From Durusdinium trenchii (lineage: Eukaryota; Sar; Dinophyceae; Suessiales; Symbiodiniaceae), in contig CAXAMN010025694.1 of NCBI GenBank assembly GCA_963970005.1, forward strand, positions 510,533 through 574,532: a stretch of DNA of 64,000 bases, written 5' to 3'. Positions 1 to 10,169 of the stretch are shown here, piece after piece. Each line of letters starts with the position of its first letter. Positions within the stretch are counted from its first letter, which is position 1. A program made the position numbers and the translations under genes. Below the pieces are notes generated by a model. The model was not told where the DNA came from, did not search any database, and saw only the letters and a list, made by a program, of their open reading frames with translations.

Positions 1-76
1 TAACAAGGACGCTACTAGGAGCAAAGGGCATCGCTACTAGTAACAAGAACGCTACTGGTACTAGGGGCTCTTCAGG
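1..76 (+). repeat. Copy 1 of a GCTACTAG-rich dispersed repeat
   Basis: The segment is built from GGACGCTACTAGGAGCAAAG, GGCATCGCTACTAG and CTAGGGGCTC blocks. The same blocks recur at 8625-8728 and 44440-44506 on this strand and at 45970-46053 on the opposite strand. The 45970 copy, reverse-complemented, matches about 45 nt here almost exactly. It is truncated by the window edge. No coding function is visible. Confidence 0.75.
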
Positions 77-1447
77 AACGACGTCCTGCGCAGGTCCAGC
101 AGCTCGGCGGGCGAGCCAGGTGCGGGCTTGTTACCCCGTGGGTTTCAAAGGGGTGGGAGGTGGGAGGTTTCGGTGGGGTCGAGATCAGAGTTCTACTGTA
201 GGGTTCTGGGGTTCTGTGGGGTTCTGAGTGTTTGGCCCAAAACGAGGACAGAACTCACGACTGGAGCAGTTCTTCCGCGATGCGCGCACGCACGCGCCTC
301 GCGCGCAGGACCTCCAGGAGTGACGTTTGATCGCAGCCAAGGTGAGGTGTTTGCTGGACCTGCGGAGCCGTCTTCACATGAACTCGCCGTCTCATGAGCT
401 ACGGTGCATTCACAACACGACGAGACGGCGACGAGCTACCTGTACACAAAGATGTCAGCCACGCATGATGTGGACTTTTTGCGCTGAGGCATACATAAGT
501 TTGCAGTTGAAAAAGATGCTGACACACACACACACACACACATTGGCGCCTTAACCGGGGACAGTATGACTATAGTGATCATGGAACCACAACTCATGAA
601 TGCATCCCTTTGTTGTTTGGGGCAGGGTAGATGTTCGTGAAATGCCAGCTTTTAGCTTTGCTTCAGCCTGCTAGGCTGCATACTTCAAACCTGTTTATGC
701 CTTTTTGCTATAGACATGCTGTCAAATTGTTCGTTACTTTTGTTCCACGAAGACAGTAGCCCAACCATCTATGGCAATCTACGGCATTCAGTCAGGCAGT
801 CGTTCAGAGATTGACCGCGAACGCGTAAAACGCCACCCCTTCGCAGCTCTCAGAGGGGTGTGCCCCAACCAATCCACCGACCAATGGCACAACAACACCG
901 TTCTTTGCCGCCCAATGGCTGCATCCTGCCGTGCGATGCCTCATGCAGCCCTTCCAGTGTGTGCAACGAGGATTGGAGTCGGTGACATGGCCGTGCAGCA
1001 GCTGGTGGTTTGAGATTGGCGGGAACCACCCACGGGGTAGATTGTAGATGAACTCCGTCCGGGAACCATTTGGGCAGGCCACCAAGAACTTCCAATCACC
1101 AGCGCAGAAGAGCCCTGAGTTGGGGAAGACGAGTCACGACGAGAGAAGGTGTGAGGATCCAAATGTGTATATTATATATATGTATCAATGCAAGGTTTTT
1201 TGGTTGAGGTGGATTGGTTTGTGCTGCCACTGCCGATTGAGTTTATTTCTAAGGTGAAGTTTGAAGTTGGTCCAGGCCCAGTTGCGCCGCCATGGTTTGT
1301 GGCCTGGATTGAATGACAACTTCCATGCGAGGTTTTTGCTAGTTGTAGCATCGCTTTTGAAAAGCAGAGCCCGTCGTCATTATCAGGCTCATTTGGGCCC
1401 TTGTTGCAACAACTACTACATATCATCACATATATAATGATCATTGC

Positions 1448-1536
1448 CAGCGCAGCAGCAGCGGCGGCGGCAGCAGCGGCAGCGGCTTCATTATCATCAA
1501 CGTCGTCGTCGTCGTCATCATCGTCATCATCACTTC
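1448..1536. repeat. GCA/GCG and GTC/ATC trinucleotide microsatellite
   Basis: A GCA/GCG tract is followed by a GTC/ATC tract. Plus-strand reading gives poly-Ala then poly-Ser; minus-strand reading gives about ten Asp then about twelve Ala. Being a simple triplet repeat, it stays open in several frames and is poor evidence for a gene. Confidence 0.85.
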
Positions 1537-1776
1537 GCAGAAATGAAACATTTGCAGCAGTATGCCAGACTGGCCCAGTGGCCACCAAGCTAAGGAAAAG
1601 CAGCCAATAGGGCACCAGTTTCACTCGACGCTAAATACAATCACCTCCCCGAGATGTGAAACCCTTCCGCCCAGTTCCTGCCCATTCGTCGTGCACAGTT
1701 CTCCTGGTCGAAGTGGACTCCCACAGACAGAGATATATACAGAGATGCATGGATTTGGATGGGCTTTGATCCATGT

Positions 1777-1850
1777 CATGGATCTTATGGCATGGATCTG
1801 CAAGCATTCTTATGACATGATTCTGGATTGTTTATTCCATAAGATCCATG
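1777..1850. repeat. Inverted repeat, 14-bp perfect arms
   Basis: CATGGATCTTATGG at 1777-1790 is the exact reverse complement of CCATAAGATCCATG at 1837-1850, with 46 nt between. The surrounding DNA is rich in CCATG words, so a chance origin from local low complexity is possible. Confidence 0.6.
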
Positions 1851-2083
1851 CCATGCATTGCCATGCCCTGCCATGACTTTGGATGTTGGGGAATAGCTAC
1901 AGCATTTGGACGAAGCAGTTGACTCTGCCCAGGTGCAAAGCTTGGTGCGTGGCAACTGGCTTCAGAGCCATGGAATGCAGAGACATGAGCTGTTCATGGC
2001 TTTTCTTCGTCACGTTGGTTCAAGTCTTTTTGGTGAGAACTGCTCTTTTATCATTTGAATCTTGCTCTTGTCACAAGCCCTAG

Positions 2084-2320
2084 GTTCCAGACTCGCCATT
2101 CCTGTCTGGTACCCCTCAAATCGCTCCTCTTCCGAGGAGCGACACGTGGTGCGACCTGGTGGAGGGCACGGACTTCCGGATCCTGCAAGCCGAGGGCGGC
2201 CACCAAATCACCATTTGGTGTTTGAAGCCTGAGACTTGGAGCAGATGCGGCGAAGGGCGAAGATGGGAGAAAGATCACTCCTTTGCGTGCCTGACCCCTA
2301 CGGGGGGTTCAAATTTATGA
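2084..2320 (+). CDS. Probable exon, unknown protein (78 codons to a stop)
   Basis: An AG|G acceptor (CCCTAG|GTTCC) opens a stop-free frame to a TGA at 2318-2320. The peptide begins VPDSPFLSGTPQIAPLPRSD and contains DLVEGTDFRILQAEGGHQ and TIWCLKPETW. Its mixed composition looks coding, but no family is recognised. The last part overlaps a dispersed repeat (GACCCC...ACTTACAAT), so the true exon may end earlier. It could be a 5' exon of the fibronectin gene downstream. Confidence 0.35.
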   Translation, partial: VPDSPFLSGTPQIAPLPRSDTWCDLVEGTDFRILQAEGGHQITIWCLKPETWSRCGEGRRWEKDHSFACLTPTGGSNL

Positions 2321-2715
2321 CTTACAATTGTTGACTTTCTGCAGAATAGCATTGTATAGCAAAAAAGGGGGTTGGAAATGGTTAGATCTAAGGTTCAGTT
2401 AGATCTAAGGTTCAGAGATACCCTATGTGAGGATGTTACCCTTTTTATACCTTTTTTGACCCCCCACCTCATCTTACAATTTTGAGGGTCAGGAACCAAT
2501 GCATCCGCCTGACACTCAGGAATGTAACTTACATTTCTTGAACGTGCACAGGCTCAACAAACACACCTGAGGGTCAAAAAAGTAACTTACAATGTTGACC
2601 CCTGTCTTGTTAGATGGAAGTATGTTGTACCTCTATGTTAATAAATAACCGGACCGTTTTCCAAAACCTGAATTTTGACCCACCCATATTGTAAGTTACA
2701 TTTTTGAGCCCAGTA
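2285..2715. repeat. Cluster of TAACTTACAAT / GACCCC repeats
   Basis: The words CTTACAATT, TAACTTACA and TGTAAGTTACA alternate with TTGACCCC or GAGGGTCA in both orientations at about 2290-2340, 2470-2490, 2525-2535, 2580-2600 and 2675-2705. A further copy lies at 44745-44795, where a CCCCACGGGGG-type block again sits beside TAAGTTACA. This is a dispersed, inverted-repeat-rich non-coding family. It explains the non-coding look of the DNA before the first fibronectin exon. Confidence 0.6.
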
Positions 2716-2815
2716 GTGATGGAGAAAGACTTCTCTTTTTTTGAGCGGAAACGTGTTTGGAGGGATTTTTTGGGGTGGTTGGATGGGTGCATGCTGCAAT
2801 GGTAAGACCTTTAAG

Positions 2816-3517
2816 GAGACTGACTACAAGTTCCGCATCCTGCCCAAAGTGGAGGATGGAGTGGCTGGAGGAAGTCTGGAATGTGAATGCCAAACGTTGG
2901 GCAGGGCTTTTTGTGAGCCACCATGTTGTACCCGGAGACTGGCAGATGCTTTGGAGCTGCAATGGTCTGCAAAAACACCTGCGCAAGCTCCGGTGTTAGA
3001 ATGTCAGCTTCAATACTGCACTGCTGCAGATTTATTGGGCTTATGGCAAGACATCTCGCCCCTAGATGTCAAGGTGCACAGATCTCGCTCGAAGACCAGC
3101 GGAGAGATTCACGAGTATCATGAGGAGATTTGGCGCGGCACCATTTCCAAGCTGAAGATTGCCACTGGATACCGTTTCAGGGTCAAGGCTCGAAACACCG
3201 TCGGCTGGGGTGAGTTCTCCAAGCCCGAGCTGGGCCTCACCTCCGAAGCGCCTGAGGCCCCCAGCAGCTTGCGAGTGGTGGCCCGTGAGCCCGGAAGGGT
3301 CCAAGTGGTTTTCGATTTTGCCGATGAGGAAGGCTGTCCAGTTTCACATATTGAACCAGAGTTTTGCCTCAGACCTGAGAGTGGCAAGAGCAACGGAGTT
3401 TTGCCTGGTGAAAGTGGAGATGGCTTCGGCAACATGTTTGATATTGCGAATTGGTGGTGGCAGACGCCTGAGCACTTTGAGGTTCATGTGAAGGACCCGC
3501 TGTTTGAAATATATTGA
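2816..3517 (+). CDS. Fibronectin type III repeat protein, exon with about 2 domains
   Basis: The AG|G acceptor TTAAG|GAGACT starts an open frame to a stop at 3515-3517. The first residues (TDYKFRI) look like the end of one FN3 domain. A full domain follows, ending in ATGYRFRVKARNTVGWGEFS, the usual FN3 F-G strands with the W-x-x-x-S signature. A third begins at APSSLRVVAREPGRVQVVFD. The FN3 fold serves extracellular or scaffold binding, and no catalytic domain is seen. The terminal part (NWWWQTPEHFEVHVKDP) may run past the real donor. Later exons at 3825, 4049, 5657 and 5975 continue the same architecture. Confidence 0.7.
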   Translation, partial: ETDYKFRILPKVEDGVAGGSLECECQTLGRAFCEPPCCTRRLADALELQWSAKTPAQAPVLECQLQYCTAADLLGLWQDISPLDVKVHRSRSKTSGEIHEYHEEIWRGTISKLKIATGYRFRVKARNTVGWGEFSKPELGLTSEAPEAPSSLRVVAREPGRVQVVFDFADEEGCPVSHIEPEFCLRPESGKSNGVLPGESGDGFGNMFDIANWWWQTPEHFEVHVKDPLFEIY

Positions 3518-3824
3518 AATTATTGAACATTCTTCAGACAGTTGCACGTTTATCGTGGGGCTTTCTATGATGTTCCTTCGTTGATTCGAAGGATTTGCAT
3601 GAGGATCCTCTCAAGCCAGGTGGCCGGAGTGCTTCGATTATTGCATCTCGTCAGTCAGTGTTCAAGTGCACAGCTTGGCCCGCCTCAACTCCAGATAAGC
3701 TAAGCGGCTAAGGCTTATATAAGCCTCGCAAATTCTAGAGCTCACACAATCGCACACGCACACACACACGCACACACACGAGCTTGGTGTAGTGATGTGT
3801 TTTTGAATGTTTTTGACTGCCAAG

Positions 3825-3931
3825 GTTGGGGCCTTGAAACCAGAGCAGACCATTTGGCTGCGTCTCTTCGCAGTGAATCAAGCAGGTCGTTCAATGGCAT
3901 CAGAGACTTTACCATGCAGACCATCTGACAG
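3825..3931 (+). CDS. FN3 protein, exon (GLKP/AVNQAGRS half-domain)
   Basis: The acceptor CCAAG|GTTGGG opens VGALKPEQTIWLRLFAVNQA followed by GRSMASETLPCRPSD. This is the second half of an FN3 domain: L-K-P, then Y/W-x-x-R-x-x-A-x-N-x-x-G. A GC donor near 3932 (GACAG|GCCCC) is plausible. An (AC)n microsatellite lies just upstream, at about 3749-3781, in the intron. Confidence 0.6.
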
Positions 3932-4048
3932 GCCCCTTCGGCGTTCGTCAGATGTTGACATCGAGCCACTCTTGTGGACCTTGTGCTCGATCGATGTCGG
4001 TTAGCTGCTTGCGCGGGATGTTTTATGTAACTTCCACTTTCCTGTTTA

Positions 4049-4217
4049 GGAGAGCTAACCAAATACAGCAGTTTGCATGTCGAAACGGCACGAGGCCGGC
4101 GCAAGTTGAAACACTTCGATGTGTACTGCGCGGAGCCACCTGGTTGGATTTTGATTGGCGGACTTGCGATCCAGAAGGTGCACCTGTGACTGAGTGCTGT
4201 GTGGAGGTGGGCCATGT
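4049..4217 (+). CDS. FN3 protein, exon (first half of a domain)
   Basis: After the AG|G acceptor TTTAG|GAGAGC, the frame ACRNGTRPAQVETLRCVLRG is followed by TWLDFDWRTCDPEGAPVTEC. This is the A-C strand part of an FN3 domain, with the conserved Trp and the D-x-x-G-x-P-x-x-x-Y/C turn. The end is approximate. Confidence 0.5.
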
Positions 4218-4636
4218 CCAAATGAGCAAATACGTGGACGGTGCAGAAGATCGAAGAGATGCAACGTAAATACGTGGACAAACTCATGACAAAACATGGT
4301 GACAGATCAAGCCAACACAGCGGAAGAAAACGTCACAGGCATGGCACAGTATGCATGGCACGGCACAGTTGGCCCAACGGGTTGGTTCTGGGATGGGATG
4401 TCAGGGTCACATGGAGTAGATCGCCTGGAGCCCACCTGAGTCGATAGTGGACTGAGGGGCATTCCAAAAGAAGGAATTCGTGAGATGATTGGTTGATCAT
4501 ATTGGACATGATTGGCTTGATGATGCTTGTTGATATTCTTTTTGGCATCCGTGTTTTTCCCCACCTGCCAGGTGAGGGTGGTTAGATTTTATCAGACCTC
4601 CTCTCCTCCTCCTCCTGCTCCTCCTCTCCTCTTGAC

Positions 4637-4841
4637 TACCGGACCTCAACTCAAAGTGCCAGATCGCAGTCGGCACTATATACAGGACCCCAACTTCAAG
4701 TGCCAGATCGCAGTGGGCGCTGCCGGACCTCAACCGCCAGCTCCCGATCGCAGGGGGCACTACCGGATTGCAACAGCAAGCAGCACACCGCAGTGGGCAG
4801 TACCAGACCCCAACTGCAAGTGCCAGATTCGTAGTGGGCAC
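4637..4841 (+). repeat. Five-unit 40-bp minisatellite
   Basis: Five diverged units start at 4637, 4681, 4721, 4761 and 4801, of 44, 40, 40, 40 and 41 bp. The unit is close to TACCGGACCTCAACTGCAAG followed by TGCCAGATCGCAGTGGGCAC. The 40-bp period is not a multiple of three, so the overlapping open frame on this strand changes frame each unit and is unlikely to be protein. It lies in an intron-like gap of the FN3 gene. Confidence 0.8.
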
Positions 4842-5047
4842 CACAGTTCTCAAAGGCACGTACATTGGTGTCGCACGGATGGCGCCGAGAGCAGCGCAGG
4901 ACACTTGTCGCAGAAGGGTCACAAGTTTGATTTGCCCAAGAGACTGCCGCCTGATGATTTGTATGAGCCAACAGCAGAGGCTGCTTCAGAGGCAGGCAAC
5001 CAGGCGGAAACAAACGTTTGATTCGCGGCCAAGCTTTGACAATCTTT

Positions 5048-5067
5048 GACAGCTATGCCTAGCTGTC
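5048..5067. repeat. Small perfect hairpin
   Basis: GACAGCTA at 5048-5055 and TAGCTGTC at 5060-5067 form 8-bp perfect arms around a TGCC loop. No T-run follows, and in a eukaryote a terminator reading is not appropriate. Function unknown. Confidence 0.5.
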
Positions 5068-5656
5068 ATCGAATTCACACACTGAGAAGGCGTATACTCA
5101 AGATGCTTGGCAAGTGCAAGCCCGGGGCCATGCTACCCGAGTTTGCAACCATGGGAACACGTTCCTCACCATGGAGTGAAAACAAATGATTGAAGTGTCA
5201 TGGTGGGGATCACTCGAAGTGAAGTTTAACATTTTCCAGCCCGCCCCTTGGCGGACGGGCCCATCTGGACGCAGATCACTTGCAGGTGAGCAAGGCCCAG
5301 TTCATTCACAACTGGACCCAGATTCCCGCGGCACAGATACACCGTGTGGATGACATGTGGAGAACCAGAGCGACAGGCTTGGAAAGGGAAGCGGACTACC
5401 ATGTGCCGCGGCGGGCTTTACGGATCGGAATGATTTCTTCGAAGACCGTGATGTTGTACTGCAGTTACACTCCCCGTTAGATTTGATCACCGTAGAAGTG
5501 GATGGCATGGCCGATCAATTTCCATAAACCAAGCATGTGGTACCAGCCACTTGGATCCTTTTTTAAAGTGTAGGTCATTTGAATAGATGGACCCCCACAC
5601 AAGTACTGTTGATTCGGTTGATCAACCCCTCCGATGGACCGATCTGGGGCCCCAAG

Positions 5657-5776
5657 GTGCGTGTCAAAGCAGCTAACGATGTGGGTTGGTCAATGCTGGA
5701 GCCAGTGCAGATCACTTGTCGTACAGCAGAACGTCCACACAAGCCTCGGAATGTGTCATGCGCTGACTTGGGTCGC
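5657..5776 (+). CDS. FN3 protein, exon
   Basis: The acceptor CCCAAG|GTGCG gives VRVKAANDVGWSMLEPVQIT, the G-strand W-S motif of one FN3 domain. CRTAERPHKPRNVSCADLG follows and starts the next. The gap between the 4049 exon and this one (4218-5656) holds the 40-bp minisatellite and no further recognised FN3 sequence. The 3' end is approximate. Confidence 0.55.
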
Positions 5777-5974
5777 TTGCTTACTTGGCATATTTAAAAG
5801 CTGATTTCATAGCTGTAACGGTAACGCTTGCTCCGCTGCTTCCCTGCACTCTCCTTCCCCTCAGCTCCATAAATAAGAGTTCAGTAAGGATTGGGTTTGC
5901 CTTGTACCACTTTGTGACCATGTTTTGTCATGTTTGTTTGGTCACTGGTGTGCACATGTTGGCTTCCAATGCCT

Positions 5975-7125
5975 TCAGATGTGGAACCGACACAACTCAG
6001 GTGTGGACTTTGTGAAGCTTGAATTTGAGGTGGCATCCAACTTTGGGCAAGAGGAGCACATCGAGAAAGTGATGGTGGAAGAGTCTGGCATGCTTCTTTG
6101 GGCAGAGATTCCACAGAGCCGTTTGGAGATAGAAGAACAATGTGAAGCATTTGATGGCGAAGTTGATGCAACCAATTCAGAAGCAGCAAAGGATACGGAA
6201 TTCGAGCCTTTGGGTCCCTTCTGGAATGCTGAACTCAAGTTTAAGGCCTTTGTGGCCACCGTCCGAGGTTTAGAACCCAATAGTGCTTATTCCTTTCGCA
6301 TTGCCGTGGCGAATGAAGTGGGTTGGAGTGAGAAGTCTGAGGTCCGGGGTGCACACACCGTCTACCGTCCAGTGGTACCAAGCCTTTTAGAAGCTCAACG
6401 TGGCCCATTTGAAATCCGCGTTTTTTGGGATCAGCCCGATCCTGTGGGAGGTCTCATCAATGCATGGGAGGCTCAGGTTTGTGAAGCGTCGCTCTTCTCC
6501 AGCTGGTCAGAAGCTAAAGACTTCGTGATTTTGCGTCATCCCGAGGGCATCGCAGAATCTATAGCACCTGCGTTCATCAATTGGGAAGCGGCATTTGGAT
6601 GTCTGAAACCAAATGTGGAATACATGCTACGACTACGCACCGGAAACATTGCAGGTTGGTCCAACTGGTCAGAAACTCTGAAAGCCAGCACCTGTGGACC
6701 ACCTTGCATCAGCAAATGCACTTTGATGCAGACTTTTGCTCCAGGGAATTGGATCGTCCACATTTCCCTGAAGGAGCCCTGCAAAGCACTTCTTTGTGCA
6801 GTTGACCTCGAGTGGGAGACACTTGACGGGAACGCGAGCAAGGTGACGCGCGTCTCCAAAACCGTCGCAAGACAGTTGAAGAATGGGCAGTTCAGAGCAG
6901 AGTTTGTAGACGTGGTGCCACCTGGAAGGAAACGAAAGGCTAGTGCGCAGGTGGCTGTTTGCAATGTCGCGGGATGGAGCAAGGCTTTTCTTGTGACAAG
7001 TGGTGACCACGACGATGTGTTTGCTGTGGATCCGCCAGCGCCAATCGCTAATGCTGAGGAGGCTGTTCCAGAGATTTTGAACTGTTTAAAATCCTTCTTG
7101 GCGAGCGAAGGGCAGCTGCTCAGTG
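5975..7125 (+). CDS. FN3 protein, large exon with about three FN3 domains
   Basis: The frame stays open for about 380 codons and contains three FN3 units. Their F-G strand signatures are SAYSFRIAVANEVGWSEKSE, VEYMLRLRTGNIAGWSNWSE and QVAVCNVAGWSKAF. A Trp-rich B strand (RVFWDQPDPVGG) is also visible. Past VDPPAPIANAEEAVPEILNC the sequence loses FN3 character, so the exon probably ends near 7125. The same frame remains open to 7469 over low-complexity sequence. With the upstream exons the protein has about six FN3 domains. Partner and location are unknown, and no signal peptide or TM helix is visible in these exons. Confidence 0.7.
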
Positions 7126-7841
7126 CTACAGCTGCATGCGGGTGGGAGATTGGGGGGGAGAGGCGAATTCGTCAGAAACCCCTGGTTTTGTGGAAACATC
7201 ATCATCAGCATATATTTACATACTTGACTGGAATGTGTTGGAGCCCCAAACCTTTATGGCTGTGGGCTGTAGTCACTGTAGTCGTAACCCCTGTGGCGCT
7301 GGGCAGCTGTAGTCATCCCAGCCTGCTCCGCTTGCGTTTCCCGGCGTCTTGTCTCTCCTCTACAGGGATGGGAGATTCCGCCGGGTTGCCATTGTTTGCT
7401 GCTGGCAGTATCCCGAAACTGTTGCTTGATTTTAGAGAAGGCCCGGCCTCCATCTTTTGCCTGAGGTGATTTGCAGCAAGAAATGGAGTCCTTCCTCACC
7501 AGTGCCCGATCAAGGAACAGAATGTCTCCGAGACAATTGGAGCACTTGGAACACCGGCAAAGTTTGCTTCAGGCCTCGGCTCAAGTTCTTGGAGGCCTGG
7601 CTTGGTTTGGCCCATGAATGAAGGCATGCCAATGTCATGGTTCAATATGGTTCAATATTGCACCCCCAACAAGGAAGCAGGCTATAGTCAATGACACTGT
7701 GGGCAGTGTAAGTTTATACTTATATAAGTTAAAGTTAAGTGCCTAAAAATTGATTCCTCACTTCAGGGGATGCCCTAGCCCTATCATCCCGTGTTCTCGG
7801 CCGTGTTCTCGAGTTTTCGGCCGTGACGTTTAACTCCTCAG
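7126..7841. other. Intronic or intergenic stretch, no gene seen
   Basis: After the last FN3 unit no frame has recognisable coding character. Short A/T-rich runs occur at about 7705-7745. It is either the 3' intron of the FN3 gene or intergenic DNA. Confidence 0.4.
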
Positions 7842-7950
7842 GATCGGTGCAAGCTTTGACTCCAGAGGGTCTTCAGAAGTGGCTGCCTGAATGTGAAGGA
7901 AGGCTGACTCCAGACTGCGGTTCACTGCGTCGCGTTTCACGCTCCCGACA
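7842..7950 (+). CDS. Possible exon, unknown
   Basis: The acceptor CCTCAG|GATCGG opens GSVQALTPEGLQKWLPECEG, then RLTPDCGSLRRVSRS. It may be a 3' exon of the FN3 gene, because it is on the same strand and close. No domain is recognised, and the end is approximate. Confidence 0.3.
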
Positions 7951-8128
7951 TATGATTCCATTGGCTCCCCCGGCTCCGGCTAAAACAAACCATGAACGGC
8001 ATGTCCAATTTGGTCAGCTCAAATGTGATATATATATATATATTGCATGTTTTATATGCATAACATTGCATTCAGTTATTGTATAATTTAGCTCACCCTG
8101 TCTACTGTCTAATGCTTCCTTTGAGCAG

Positions 8129-8345
8129 TGCTGCTCAAAGGCATCCAATTTTTAGAAACCGCGAGATCATTCGGTTGATCAGAAAGCCGAGGAAGTACAA
8201 AGAGCAACAGTTGGAGAAGGAGAAAGATCAGAAAGCATTATCGAAAGAAAGCTACGTGAATCTTTGGGAAGACTTCTGGGACTCCACGGGGTGCTTAGTG
8301 ACCGGCTTGTTGACCGACTCTTATCGACGAAAGTTTGGCATTTGA
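8129..8345 (+). CDS. Probable terminal exon, basic coiled-coil-like C-terminus
   Basis: The frame runs to a TGA at 8343-8345. It encodes RHPIFRNREIIRLIRKPRKY, a Lys/Glu-rich stretch (KEQQLEKEKDQKALSKESY), and ends LTDSYRRKFGI. The charged heptad-like middle suggests a helix or coiled coil. No (AT)n or repeat explains the open frame, so I read it as a real last exon, perhaps of the FN3 gene. Confidence 0.45.
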
Positions 8346-9344
8346 AGTATATGCTTTAATCGCTCATGTTCAGCCAATTTGGCCATAAAAAAGTAGGTGC
8401 AGAATAGTGCAAAATCATGCCACATGTCCAAGGGTTTCAAGGGTGGGAACGAGAAAAAGACTGGAATGACGACCCTAGCTCTTTGCAAGCCTTACATGCC
8501 AGGTCAATTTGGTGTTGCTTTGAGGTTTGTAATGCATTTTATCAGGTTTGTGCTTCGATGTTTTTGTCCGCCGCCCCTCCAGCACAATGTTTGATATCAA
8601 TTTTGCTCCAGGCATTCACAATTTGAGCAAGGACGCTACTAGGGGTGACTAGGGGCTCCTGGCCATACTACTAGGAGCAAAGACGCTACTAGGGGCTCCT
8701 GGCATCGCTACTAGGAGCAAAGACGCTTTGATCAACTGAGAATCTCAGGACTTTCGGCTGATGCTGGAAGGTTGCTTGTGGCTTGAGGACATGCGACATG
8801 AGTTAGATCAGCTGTGGTCAAACCTGTGCCAAGCTGCTCAGAACCAGGACGGGATGGTTGGGAGCTTTGGGTCAGAGATGATTTGTGTGAGGCTATTGGC
8901 TTTGGTAGTTAATTAGTTTAAAACACTGCCAGAGAAGAGGGTGTTACTGAAGGTTCTCCTTCTTCCTTTGGTTGCCAAGTTTGTAGTACATCGATTCTTA
9001 GATCCTTGATGATTCTGGGACATTTGCCGTCGAGTTTGTTGCCACACCTTGACTAAGCCGATTCAAGCTGGGTTGGGCCGGCTGGATTGGCCCACATGCA
9101 ACCACCGAAGAGACGGTCAAACAAAGGAACGAACACAGCCCAAACCCTGGTAGGTTGAAACATTCCGAGGTTTCTTAACCCACAGCCAGATGTCACCGTT
9201 GGACGCCGTTGTGTCGCCTTGTCTTCTTTGGTGCAGGAGTCTGAATCGCAGCCAGCTCGTGTGGTGGGGCTTTGGGCACAAAAACGGGACACCTGGATGT
9301 CTAGATTTGAAGGTCAGTTCCACGGCTGATTTGGATTTTTGAGC
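8346..9344. other. Stretch without a gene; contains a dispersed repeat
   Basis: No coding signal was recognised on either strand. The GCTACTAG repeat copy at 8625-8728 lies inside it. Confidence 0.5.
8625..8728 (+). repeat. Copy 2 of the GCTACTAG dispersed repeat
   Basis: Two near-identical halves of the form GAGCAAAGACGCTACTAGG plus GGCTCCTGGC-AT(C/A)-CTACTAG occur in tandem. The family is shared with positions 1-76, 44440-44506 and 45970-46053. This copy shows that the unit itself is internally duplicated, about 50 bp apart. Confidence 0.75.
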
Positions 9345-10169
9345 ATGGGCTTATTGTGTGAAGTGATGGTAGTATCATGCCTCTTTCAGAACAACTACAG
9401 GTTTGAAGCAACTGGTAGGGAAAGCCAAAAAAAGGGAAGTGGCAAGTTGCTGTTGCTCAGGTTAGTGACTCTGTCAAAGCAAGCTATCCTGACTGGAGCT
9501 CAACTTCTTGCAGTCGCTCGTAGTTTGCCTTGTTCCAGTCATGCCGAGCAGTCCTTGCTACGATCAACTCTGACGACAGATGCTTCGCAGTTTCAGCACC
9601 CTGCCAACCTCGGGGTCTCAAGCTTCAACAATGCGTTCATGGCAGAGTTGCGGGAGCAAACCCTGCGGGACCTCACTGGCCTCAAAGCTCTCCGGGTTGC
9701 GTGTGATCATCAGCTGCGCAAACTCCACCGGGCCTTGGAGCTCTTGAAAGTGAGTTCGTCCACTACAAGCCCAGCAGGAGGAGCGGTCGGAGCGGGTGTC
9801 GGAGCCCATAGTTTTCCTGAAGTCAGCGTCACGGACAAGCTCTCACAAACCGCTCTTGGCTTGATCCTGACGATGGTGATGCCCGTTCCCGGGAGTATGG
9901 AGGTCGGCGTGGCGTCCATTGGCGCTCTTTGGCTACAGGGGGACTCAGCTGGGAAGCATTTGGTGGTGGAACATCCGCTTGAAGCGGATGGAGGGCTTCG
10001 CGATCGCTTCGATCCCTTCACACGTTTCCGGCAACGAGCACGGCGCAATGGTGAGCTCCTGATCGAGAGCTGGCAGGCCGCGTCGTCCGCGCGGGACACG
10101 GCCTCTGCGAGCGGCTCTGACTCGACGCTACTGGCACCTTGGCAAGAGCTGAGACCGTTGACATCTTAA
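9345..10169 (+). CDS. Unknown protein, about 275-residue open frame
   Basis: An ATG at 9345 starts a frame that closes with TAA at 10167-10169. The N-terminal 50 residues may be intronic (an AG|G site lies near 9400). The body is convincing: SSFNNAFMAELREQTLRDLT, a Leu-rich helix KLHRALELLK, an Ala/Gly/Val linker, and a hydrophobic segment ALGLILTMVMPVPGSMEVGV that could be one membrane helix. A charged tail, RFRQRARRNGELLIESWQAA, closes it. No family is recognised. It is the longest unbroken plus-strand frame between 8 and 15 kb. Confidence 0.5.
   Translation: MGLLCEVMVVSCLFQNNYRFEATGRESQKKGSGKLLLLRLVTLSKQAILTGAQLLAVARSLPCSSHAEQSLLRSTLTTDASQFQHPANLGVSSFNNAFMAELREQTLRDLTGLKALRVACDHQLRKLHRALELLKVSSSTTSPAGGAVGAGVGAHSFPEVSVTDKLSQTALGLILTMVMPVPGSMEVGVASIGALWLQGDSAGKHLVVEHPLEADGGLRDRFDPFTRFRQRARRNGELLIESWQAASSARDTASASGSDSTLLAPWQELRPLTS

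Larger units (their letters stand above)
77..2083. other. Stretch without a supported gene
   Basis: Open frames here are short and on both strands, and none resembles a known domain. The stretch holds an (AC)n run near 527-541, a trinucleotide tract at 1448-1536 and an inverted repeat at 1777-1850. A minus-strand frame over 1172-1624 would give a hydrophobic N-terminus followed by poly-Asp and poly-Ala. It has no ATG at that start, and its run structure comes from the microsatellite. Confidence 0.5.

Noticed and set aside
1172..1624. Minus-strand ORF with signal-peptide-like start, ten Asp and twelve Ala
   Set aside because: Its start codon is GTG, and its length depends on a triplet microsatellite that is open in all frames.
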